Source: Promethearchaeota archaeon (lineage in GTDB: Archaea; Asgardarchaeota; Lokiarchaeia; Sigynarchaeales; SOKP01). Taken from it: a stretch of 5,043 bases of DNA. Under the pieces are notes generated by a model. It saw nothing but the letters and a program-made list of their open reading frames with translations, made no database searches and was not told the origin of the DNA. The stretch spans positions 1 through 5,043 of the forward strand of contig JAUWDN010000121.1 of the NCBI GenBank assembly GCA_030608765.1. The letters are read 5' to 3'. Below, in pieces: positions 1 to 4,982 of the stretch. Position 1 is the first letter of the stretch. Every line of letters begins with the position of its first letter. The translations under genes were made by a program, and so were the position numbers.

Positions 1-467
1 CGGATGTTATTATAATGAGCGATGATTTAAAGAAAATTTTAACTTTTTTTGATGTTTCTAGGAAAACTAATAGAATCATAAGACAGAATATATGGACCTC
101 AATAATCGTCAAGGTTGCGTTCGCAGTATTAACAGTTATTGGCTTAATGACACTGTGGCTTGCTGTTGGAATAGGCGACATGGGCGTATCAATAATTGTA
201 TTGATTAACGGAATGACAATCTTCAGATATAGAACGAAGTTTAAATCCTTATCTGTAGAACACTTGGAAAGCGATGCGAAAACTATCATTTGCCAAGCAT
301 GTGAAACCAAAAATATCATACCACAACATCATGGACGCGATATGATTGAAAAAGAAGGAAAATTAATTTGCTGGAGAAAGTTGCTAAATAGTGATGATTT
401 AGAACCTTGTGAAGAGGAATTACCCTTATTTTGCCCAAAATGTGAAAATAAATTAGAAGTTGTTTAG
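1..467 (+). CDS. 3' end of a Zn/Cd/Pb-exporting P1B-type ATPase with a Cys-rich C-terminal tail (5' partial)
   Basis: This is the C-terminal part of a heavy-metal P-type ATPase (ZntA/CadA class), which uses ATP to pump Zn2+, Cd2+ or Pb2+ out across the cytoplasmic membrane. The frame is open to the left edge and reads D-V-I-I-M-S-D-D-L, the family's conserved end of the P domain. The ATG at 15 is therefore internal, not the start. Numbering from that Met, helix 7 (about 25-45) carries K33 and helix 8 (about 46-71) carries D55 in a G-D-M-G context. These match the Lys and Asp of E. coli ZntA helices 7 and 8 that mark the divalent-metal P1B-2 group. Most relatives end soon after helix 8. Here about 77 more residues follow, with CxxC pairs at 93-96 and 140-143, further Cys at 119 and 132, and His105-His106, suggesting a zinc-ribbon-like metal-binding tail. 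The DKTGT and CPC motifs lie outside the window. The stop is TAG at 465-467. Confidence 0.88.
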   Translation, partial: DVIIMSDDLKKILTFFDVSRKTNRIIRQNIWTSIIVKVAFAVLTVIGLMTLWLAVGIGDMGVSIIVLINGMTIFRYRTKFKSLSVEHLESDAKTIICQACETKNIIPQHHGRDMIEKEGKLICWRKLLNSDDLEPCEEELPLFCPKCENKLEVV

Positions 468-801
468 CCTAGCAATTCATGATTAACCTTTTTTTAAAAG
501 CCATTATGATTGACAAAAAACAATGATAAATCCTTAAGGTAATGACCAAGGGATATAAGGGCGCCATAAAACTCTTTCAGCAACATCGCGCTTCGAGGGC
601 CCTTTTTGTTGTTCTTAGTTATTTTCTTTTTTATTTTTTTCCAGCACATAAAAAAACCCATAAGATAAAGATTTGTGTTACTATTAAAAAACGCACTGAC
701 CGACAATTTTTAGTTTTTTAAGATATAGTTATTAGTAAATTTAAATGCGAATTTATTAGTTAACCGAAGTTTTTTTAATAGAGATTTTGATAATGCTTAA
801 A
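468..801. other. Intergenic gap with a GC-rich island and T-tracts; possible small RNA
   Basis: No convincing protein gene is visible here. The one long reading frame (minus strand, 494-706) is Lys- and Phe-rich and looks compositional. The notable part is 557-602, which by my count has 26 G or C in 46 bases in otherwise very AT-rich DNA. Its ends can pair: AAGGGC (557-562) with GCCCTT (599-604). Shorter pairings lie inside, CTC 572-574 with GAG 595-597 and AGC 579-581 with GCT 590-592. T-tracts follow at 603-607, 627-632 and 634-640. This is the pattern expected of a structured + strand RNA with a terminator, but I recognise no known RNA family and no promoter decides the matter. On the minus strand, the A runs at 651-656 and 687-692 could serve as T-tract ends for the tRNA transcript. 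Confidence 0.25.
489..495 (+). terminator. Possible T-tract terminator of the P1B ATPase gene
   Basis: A run of seven T residues lies 22 bases after the ATPase stop codon and has no strong hairpin before it. Archaeal RNA polymerase can terminate on a T-rich coding-strand tract alone, so this is a reasonable transcript end. In such AT-rich DNA, T7 tracts also occur by chance. Confidence 0.35.
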
Positions 802-886
802 TGCGGGAAGGGAGATTCGAACTCCCGAACCCCTACGAGACTGGATTCTGAGTCCAGCGCCTTTGACCAGACTTGGCAATTCCCGC
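802..886 (-). tRNA. tRNA-Leu (anticodon CAG)
   Basis: On the minus strand the sequence folds as a complete class II tRNA. The acceptor stem GCGGGAA (886-880) pairs with TTCCCGC (809-803), and 802 gives discriminator A, as expected for Leu. The D stem is GCC/GGC. The anticodon stem CTGGA/TCCAG encloses the loop CTCAGAA, so the anticodon is CAG (complement of 848-850), reading CUG. A 14-base variable region (840-827) forms a short arm, CTC paired with GGG, as in Leu and Ser tRNAs. The T arm is GGGAG-TTCGAAT-CTCCC (826-810). CCA is not encoded and there is no intron. CUG is likely a minor Leu codon in such an AT-rich genome, so this isoacceptor would serve few codons. Confidence 0.96.
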
Positions 887-904
887 GTTCAATTGAGTAT
901 TATA

Positions 905-912
905 GTTTATAA
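905..912 (-). promoter_or_regulatory. TATA-like box for tRNA-Leu
   Basis: Read on the minus strand this is TTATAAAC, centred about 22 bases before the first base of the mature tRNA. That fits an archaeal TATA box with a transcript starting at or a few bases before the tRNA. The surrounding DNA is AT-rich, so the match alone is weak; its position is the main support. Confidence 0.45.
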
Positions 913-950
913 TTACTCATAAAAATTGAGATTGAAGAATATAATTACTC
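908..950. repeat. 11-bp direct repeat upstream of tRNA-Leu
   Basis: TATAATTACTC occurs at 908-918 and again at 940-950, a spacing of 32 bases or about three helical turns. The first copy overlaps the proposed tRNA TATA box. It could be a duplicated protein-binding site or a small chance duplication in AT-rich DNA. Confidence 0.4.
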
Positions 951-1132
951 GAAATTTTTATATCTTGTGAACTTTTCTGCAGCCAAAATTCAGATTATTA
1001 CTTGTTTTAAAATCAGAAAGTCCTTATCTTCAAATAAAAGAACATTTTTATTATAATTAACATAAATGAAACATTTTAATTTTTAATGATCATGTTTTTT
1101 ACTAAAAGTATCTATAATAGCTTTGAAGATTA

Positions 1133-1423
1133 ATGTTCGATTATAATAATAATATTAAACATGATATTAGTGTTGCAGCCTATTTTCTTACAGAAAAAGA
1201 GATAACTTTTGATAATCTATGCTGGATGCTTGCAGAAAGGCAGCTTTATCTACAAAATAACTTCCAAAAAGTAGATCAGAATTCCATTAAGCAACGAGCA
1301 ACTAAAATATATCAATCTTCCCCCCCTTATGATGTGATATGCTGGTTGATATCAGAAATAGACTTTCTCCTTAAGACGAATGTTTTTAAAAATAATCAAA
1401 AGCCGCATTTCATTCTTGATTAA
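1133..1423 (+). CDS. Small protein with a duplicated (F/Y)DxxCWxxxE helical motif, function unknown
   Basis: I do not recognise this 96-residue protein. It has no signal peptide or membrane helix and looks soluble and alpha-helical. It contains an internal duplication: residues 26-40 and 66-80 align without gaps, sharing D27/D67, C30/C70, W31/W71, E35/E75 and L40/L80, with similar hydrophobic residues between. Each copy is preceded by an I-K segment (8-9 and 52-53), so the whole protein may be two related helical units. The W-x-x-x-E pattern after a helix faintly recalls DUF2934-type motifs, but I would not assign it. The ATG at 1133 is the first start after an in-frame TGA at 1124-1126, and no Shine-Dalgarno site is visible. 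A TATA-like stretch lies at 1112-1119, with another near 1047-1059. A C7 run (1320-1326) sits just before the second motif, and the frame continues intact through it. The conserved repeat makes a real gene likely. Confidence 0.65.
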   Translation: MFDYNNNIKHDISVAAYFLTEKEITFDNLCWMLAERQLYLQNNFQKVDQNSIKQRATKIYQSSPPYDVICWLISEIDFLLKTNVFKNNQKPHFILD

Positions 1424-1596
1424 TTTTGATATTATTTAAAAAAAGGAATATATACTTAGCCGATTTAATACCAAACTCCCAGATAAAAATATTTTCCAAT
1501 TGCGCACATGCTGCTTTTGCCGAAGAACGAAAGTTAGTTTCAAACGCTATTATTGAATTTCTAATATAAATTCTATATCAATTTTTATAGCAAAAA

Positions 1597-1612
1597 TAAT
1601 AATATATTATTA
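1597..1612 (+). promoter_or_regulatory. Palindromic TATA-like element before the gelsolin-like gene
   Basis: TAATAATATATTATTA is a perfect 16-bp palindrome centred about 53 bases before the ATG at 1658. If it acts as a TATA box, transcription would begin near 1630, leaving a leader of roughly 28 bases. It could also be a regulator site or a chance AT-rich palindrome. Confidence 0.35.
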
Positions 1613-1657
1613 CTCTAACTAATTAATAAGGAATAAAAGCAATTTTAATTATGTAAA

Positions 1658-2407
1658 ATGCCAGATGAAGAGCCTACACCTGGAAATAAAAAAAAAGAAG
1701 AAGATATTCCTACAAGACAAAGTCAATCTATAACCGTTTATCAATTTAACGATCAAATTGGTGATTTCGAAGAACTAATAATCGATCCTGATGTACAATT
1801 AAAAGATTTATTAGACGATGATTTTGTTCTACTATTTGTAGATCCCCAGCATTTTAGAGTCTGGTTATGGCACGGCTATAATACTACTACTAGAATGAAA
1901 TTTATGGCAGCAAAGAAAGCTCCAGCCATAAGAGATAAACATGGATTTGCCTTTAGAATAACTGCTGTCGACCAAAATAACGAAATGCATGGCTTCTTAG
2001 TTATGATAGGGTTAACAGAAGAAATAGATTACGATCAAGCTCAAACTGGACCTGCTTATGAAGGCACAACCGAGGATCTTGAACTCCTTGAGACATTATC
2101 AAGAGGGAAAATACTCCTTATATTAGAAAAAGTTGGGGTTCCTGATGGATACGAAAGGAAAATGGTCATAGTAAAAAATAGTGTTTTTGGTTATCGAGAA
2201 TATGAGCGTAATTATTTAGGTTCTGTCATAAAAGAAAAACAACTTTTCCCTTTAAAAGAAGAAATCGAGGATGGGAATTATTTAGCGGATAAGTTTGTTC
2301 CTCGTATGCTTTTTTCTTATAATAATGTAGTTTTAACGGAATTACTTCAAAAAGTAGAAAAAGATGATATCATACAAAAGAAACCCCTCAAAGATTTAGA
2401 TGCGTAA
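1658..2407 (+). CDS. Gelsolin-like domain protein (Asgard type)
   Basis: A 249-residue soluble protein. Residues 1-24 are charged and probably disordered. Residues about 38-109 resemble a gelsolin-fold domain: an acidic LLDDD segment (51-55), a strand (FVLLFVD, 56-62), the R-V-W-L-W-H-G core (67-73), a helix with K81 and the A-A-K-K-A segment (84-88), and a closing strand ending A-V-D-Q-N-N-E (103-109). Gelsolin-family domains bind actin in eukaryotes, and Asgard versions are known to act on actin; binding by this protein is inferred. Residues about 147-235 form a second region with a highly structured end (DGNYLADKFVPRMLFSYNN, 205-223) that I do not recognise; it may be a diverged second gelsolin domain or something else. 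The ATG at 1658 is preceded by a start-stop ATGTAA at 1651-1656 and has no nearby Shine-Dalgarno site. The next gene begins 2 bases after this stop, so co-transcription is likely. Confidence 0.6.
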   Translation: MPDEEPTPGNKKKEEDIPTRQSQSITVYQFNDQIGDFEELIIDPDVQLKDLLDDDFVLLFVDPQHFRVWLWHGYNTTTRMKFMAAKKAPAIRDKHGFAFRITAVDQNNEMHGFLVMIGLTEEIDYDQAQTGPAYEGTTEDLELLETLSRGKILLILEKVGVPDGYERKMVIVKNSVFGYREYERNYLGSVIKEKQLFPLKEEIEDGNYLADKFVPRMLFSYNNVVLTELLQKVEKDDIIQKKPLKDLDA

Positions 2408-2409
2408 AG

Positions 2410-2562
2410 ATGAATACAACCCGATCAAGACAAAGTGCAAAAAGAAGGAATTACATTAAAAAAAGGAAAAAAAAACTCACTAGGAATGGATTAATATTAA
2501 TTCTTTTACTTTTTGCCAGCGTTGTTGTAAGTATTTTCTTTATGTTAATCACTTTACCCTAA
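2410..2562 (+). CDS. 50-residue basic single-pass membrane microprotein
   Basis: This short frame encodes 50 residues and is not similar to any family I recognise. Residues 5-25 are strongly basic, with 12 Arg or Lys in that stretch. Residues 28-49 form one continuous hydrophobic helix (LILILLLFASVVVSIFFML and onwards), ending in Pro50 and a TAA stop. The layout is that of a tail-anchored or single-pass protein with its basic end in the cytoplasm. The ATG lies 2 bases after the stop of the gelsolin-like gene, and the VTT-like gene starts 28 bases after this stop, all on one strand. The amphipathic layout and tight spacing argue for a real gene translated from the same mRNA. It could link its neighbours to the membrane or act as a small subunit of the VTT-like protein; both are inference. 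Confidence 0.6.
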   Translation: MNTTRSRQSAKRRNYIKKRKKKLTRNGLILILLLFASVVVSIFFMLITLP

Positions 2563-2590
2563 TAAGTAAATATTAAACGATTTGGTTTAA

Positions 2591-3304
2591 ATGAAACTAA
2601 AGCGAATTGACATAGTATTTATAGTTTTACTTATAATCATTACTATCGTCTCAATTGATTTCATAATAAACGAATCTCATCGGGAAATTATTGAGAATAT
2701 TTCTAGATATCCTCCATTTAAAGATATAATTCCAGGATTAATTATAACATTCTTTGTATGTTTGATTGGAAATATATTACCCATTCCTACCCCTTATACA
2801 TTTGTAGTATGCTTTAGCGCTTTACCCTTCTTACAAATGAATCCATTCGTCCCTATTATTGTAGCTTTTATCGCTAGTCTAGGATGTATGATTGGAGAAA
2901 TAGGAGGATATCTTGTAGGTAGAGGAGCTTCAACATTTGTATCTGAAGAAAAAAGTAGGAATTTGAAGAAATACCAGTTATTTTTAATAGAACATCCAAA
3001 AACAGCACCCCTTTTAATCTTTATATTTGGTCTTACGCCTTTAAATGATGATTTCATAACAATACCCCTTGGAATTATAAAATATAGCTTTTTAAAAACA
3101 ATCTTTTGGTGTTGGTTAGGCAAATTGGGTTTGATGCTAATTTTTTCCTATAATCTTATCAATATTTGTAGCCTTTTAGGAGGAGAAAGCTGGATTTTAA
3201 GCATCCTATCTCTTTACCTAATTATAGTTTTCATGTATATAATGATAAAAATAGATTTATTAGATTACCTCAAGAATCTTATCGAAAAAAAAAACAAAGA
3301 CTAG
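2591..3304 (+). CDS. VTT/DedA-family (SNARE-associated Golgi protein type) integral membrane protein
   Basis: A 237-residue hydrophobic protein of the VTT (DedA/TVP38/TMEM41-VMP1) superfamily, whose members include lipid scramblases and undecaprenyl-phosphate or C55-lipid flippases. What is seen: an N-terminal anchor (7-25), a helix (about 46-63) leading into G60-N-I-L-P-I-P-T-P68, a re-entrant-like segment, then A92-F-I-A-S with G98, G102, G105-G106 and Y107-L-V-G-R111. A later F146-G-L-T-P-L-N-D-D154 followed by I-P-L-G161 matches the second conserved VTT motif, which in archaeal members commonly reads T-P-x-x-D-D. C-terminal helices (about 168-190 and 200-219) and a basic tail finish the protein. 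Its length is normal for the family. The substrate cannot be deduced; a lipid role is inferred from relatives. It is the third gene of a tight cluster with the gelsolin-like protein and the microprotein. No Shine-Dalgarno site is visible, and the ATG at 2591 directly precedes the anchor. Confidence 0.8.
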   Translation: MKLKRIDIVFIVLLIIITIVSIDFIINESHREIIENISRYPPFKDIIPGLIITFFVCLIGNILPIPTPYTFVVCFSALPFLQMNPFVPIIVAFIASLGCMIGEIGGYLVGRGASTFVSEEKSRNLKKYQLFLIEHPKTAPLLIFIFGLTPLNDDFITIPLGIIKYSFLKTIFWCWLGKLGLMLIFSYNLINICSLLGGESWILSILSLYLIIVFMYIMIKIDLLDYLKNLIEKKNKD

Positions 3305-3313
3305 AAAAAAGAG

Positions 3314-3343
3314 CGAAAATCTTAATTGAATAAAAGAATTTCG
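3314..3343 (+). terminator. Imperfect hairpin just after the VTT-like gene
   Basis: CGAAAATCTT (3314-3323) and AAGAATTTCG (3334-3343) form a 10-bp stem with one A-A mismatch around a 10-base loop. It begins 10 bases after the TAG stop and lies between convergent transcription units. It may define or protect the 3' end of the + strand mRNA. No long T-tract follows, so a standard intrinsic terminator is not supported. Confidence 0.35.
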
Positions 3344-3420
3344 TCTTAAGGAGATAGTCTATTTCTGATATCAACCAGCATATTACATTATAAGGGGGGG
3401 AAGTTTGATATATTTTAATT

Positions 3421-3437
3421 GTCAAGTAGTCAAGTAG
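3421..3437. repeat. Short tandem repeat GTCAAGTA x2
   Basis: GTCAAGTA is repeated twice in tandem plus one further G, in the gap between the two convergent gene sets. It is too short to assign a role. Confidence 0.5.
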
Positions 3438-3454
3438 AAAAGAAACATCGTGCT

Positions 3455-3694
3455 TTACGCTCTAGAATATTTCTCTATAATATAATTTTGCAAAGACCAA
3501 GCATATTTCTCAAGATTTAAAAGCAATACTTTTTGCTGAATTTCTCTTAAGTATGATACATCCAAGCTTTTAAATAACTGCTCGAGATGATCAATAGTAT
3601 CGAAAATGTTTACGATGTTCTTCCAGTCTTTCTCCCAATCCTTATCGTGAATTTCAATTTGTTCCATCTTATGAAATCCTATGGTGACATTCAT
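3455..3694 (-). CDS. Small helical protein of unknown function, downstream of the 7TM-longin gene
   Basis: A 79-residue protein that I do not recognise. It is rich in Lys, Glu, Asp and Leu with several Trp and Tyr, has no membrane helix, and looks like two or three amphipathic helices (about 16-44, 47-62 and 63-77). A second in-frame ATG at 3667-3665 (Met10) would give a 70-residue product beginning MEQIEIHDK. It has a weak AGGA about nine bases ahead, so it may be the true start; the ATG at 3694 has only a T-rich stretch before it. The gene begins 50 bases after the stop of the 7TM-longin gene on the same strand, so it may share its transcript and act with it. It could be a small soluble partner of the longin-like domain, but nothing in the sequence shows this. 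Confidence 0.55.
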   Translation of the reverse strand: MNVTIGFHKMEQIEIHDKDWEKDWKNIVNIFDTIDHLEQLFKSLDVSYLREIQQKVLLLNLEKYAWSLQNYIIEKYSRA

Positions 3695-3744
3695 TAAAAA
3701 ATGTTTAGGTATCTAAGATTTAGTAATTTGATTAGGATGAAGTA

Positions 3745-4893
3745 TTAAAGATATAACTGAAAATTCTTTTCGATTAAATCTTTCAAATCGCTGAATTCTG
3801 AAACATTGATAATCCGATTTATATCTAAAATCTCATTCAATTCATTCTTATACTTTCTTTTAAATTCGGTCGAAAAGTTATTCATAAGATCTTCTACTAT
3901 ACTATTTTTTCTGTTGGTAATAACGATCAAAGCGTAGCCGCTATCCTCTTCGTATTTAACAACTACATCAGCTTCTTTGGTTTGAATAACATTAATTTTA
4001 TCTTTTTTATCTAAAAACTCACTGAGAATGTGATTTAAACCAATAAGAATATTACCCCAGATCGTGGACTCGGTTTTAAATTCGGTTTGACTTCCAAAAT
4101 TATAAGAATAAATTAATATACCAGATTTGTGATAAATATTAATAGAATAAATTCTATTTGGTAAAACGAAAAAGATTTCCGGTTTTTTAACGAACATTAA
4201 ACCCATGCCAAAGTTTGCAATCCAGAGAATAATTATGAATAATTCTCTAAAGGGGGTGTAATGGAATAAGATATAAAGAACATTCAAGGTAATCGGTAGA
4301 GAAAAAATAATACTATTCATAAATAGCGCTAAAGCGTCTTCTTTATTTCTTGAACGGATATTTATTATTAGTGCTATATAAAGATAATAAATGATAATTA
4401 GTATTTGAAAAAAGATCGTTATTGCTCCAGTAATGAAATTAAAGTAGTAATTAATTAGAGAAGGATCAATGAAATCAATTGATGAGGGAATAGATGGATT
4501 AAGATATAATGTTATAGAATCGGGAGTTAATAATGCTCCGATTAATAAACCAAAAAGGAGGGTGTAATATATAAACGGAAAAGATTTAATTTTTTTATAC
4601 TCTCTAAAGAAAGAGAAGAGAAGAGAAGTTATTACCAATGAGATAAACCAAGATAAAATTGAGAATTTCCAAAATAAAATATTAATCTGTTCTGAGATGA
4701 AAAAAACTACTGAAAGGATGTAAAATGTAGCATGTATAAGTCCTGCGCTAAAAACTGTAGCCGCATTTAATAAACCTATAAGTTGTGTTCCATAATTCTT
4801 TCGATTTCTAATAATATGAATTGTTACAACAAGACTTATAGAAAATGTAAAAAAATAACCCATGATTAATGTTAAAGGAGTCATATAATTCAT
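3745..4893 (-). CDS. Seven-transmembrane protein with a C-terminal cytoplasmic longin-like domain
   Basis: A 382-residue protein. Seven hydrophobic helices are visible at about 5-28, 38-62, 73-96, 106-123, 149-178, 188-209 and 217-234. Basic residues cluster in the loops at 29-35 (RNRKN), 97-103 (REYKKIK) and 180-184 (RSRNK), and just after helix 7 (KK, 236-237). The long loop at 124-148 has none. By the positive-inside rule the N terminus is outside and the C terminus inside. Residues about 246-382 resemble a longin fold: strands at 247-254 and 258-266, a helix (278-294), strands at 299-305, 308-314 and 319-327, a long helix (329-351) and a final helix (366-380). In eukaryotes longin domains occur in SNAREs, adaptor and TRAPP subunits and GTPase regulators, and Asgard genomes carry many. 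A receptor-like membrane sensor that signals to GTPases is inference. Met4 (4884-4882) is an alternative start that suits the TATA-like box position better. Confidence 0.72.
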   Translation of the reverse strand: MNYMTPLTLIMGYFFTFSISLVVTIHIIRNRKNYGTQLIGLLNAATVFSAGLIHATFYILSVVFFISEQINILFWKFSILSWFISLVITSLLFSFFREYKKIKSFPFIYYTLLFGLLIGALLTPDSITLYLNPSIPSSIDFIDPSLINYYFNFITGAITIFFQILIIIYYLYIALIINIRSRNKEDALALFMNSIIFSLPITLNVLYILFHYTPFRELFIIILWIANFGMGLMFVKKPEIFFVLPNRIYSINIYHKSGILIYSYNFGSQTEFKTESTIWGNILIGLNHILSEFLDKKDKINVIQTKEADVVVKYEEDSGYALIVITNRKNSIVEDLMNNFSTEFKRKYKNELNEILDINRIINVSEFSDLKDLIEKNFQLYL

Positions 4894-4909
4894 ATTAAAA
4901 TAACTCTAC

Positions 4910-4918
4910 TAATATTAT
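4910..4918 (-). promoter_or_regulatory. TATA-like box before the 7TM-longin gene
   Basis: Read on the minus strand this is ATAATATTA, centred about 21 bases before the first ATG and 30 before Met4. Archaeal TATA boxes usually lie about 26 bases before the transcript start. That suggests a leaderless or nearly leaderless mRNA and leaves either Met1 or Met4 possible as the start. Confidence 0.4.
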
Positions 4919-4920
4919 CC

Positions 4921-4948
4921 TACTTCTAGGAAGTAAAAAAAATTACTT
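4921..4948. promoter_or_regulatory. Overlapping inverted repeats, possible operator of the 7TM-longin gene
   Basis: TACTTC-TAG-GAAGTA (4921-4935) is a perfect 6-bp inverted repeat with a 3-base spacer. It abuts the TATA-like box on the side where TFB would bind. AAGTAA (4931-4936) pairs again with TTACTT (4943-4948), giving three copies of the TACTT element in alternating orientation. A dimeric repressor bound here would block the promoter. The same DNA may instead belong to the 3' end of the upstream minus-strand transcript. Confidence 0.35.
4935..4942 (-). terminator. T8 tract, possible terminator of the gene entering from the right edge
   Basis: On the minus strand this is a run of eight T residues, 40 bases after the proposed stop codon at 4985-4983, and it is flanked by AAGTAA/TTACTT, which can pair around it. 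It fits an archaeal T-tract terminator separating the edge gene from the 7TM-longin gene. Confidence 0.35.
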
Positions 4949-4982
4949 GTTTCTCTTTAATAGAAGATATATTTGTTTTTAA

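Noticed and set aside
541..610. C/D-box small RNA
   Set aside because: An ATGATAA-like C box occurs just upstream, but no properly spaced D (CTGA) and C'/D' boxes could be found on either strand.
494..706. 70-residue minus-strand reading frame in the gap before the tRNA
   Set aside because: Its composition is dominated by Lys, Phe and Asn from A/T homopolymers. It has no recognisable motif and overlaps the GC-rich RNA candidate and T-tracts.
802..886. tRNA-Ser, because of the long variable arm
   Set aside because: The anticodon loop CTCAGAA gives CAG, which is Leu; Ser tRNAs need NGA or GCU.
2794..3123. 109-residue minus-strand reading frame
   Set aside because: It lies wholly inside the VTT-like gene, whose frame shows clear family motifs; this is its antisense shadow.
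3405..3437. Short + strand frame from a TTG after the G7 run
   Set aside because: It gives only 10 codons before TAG, and the G run is not a recognisable ribosome binding site.
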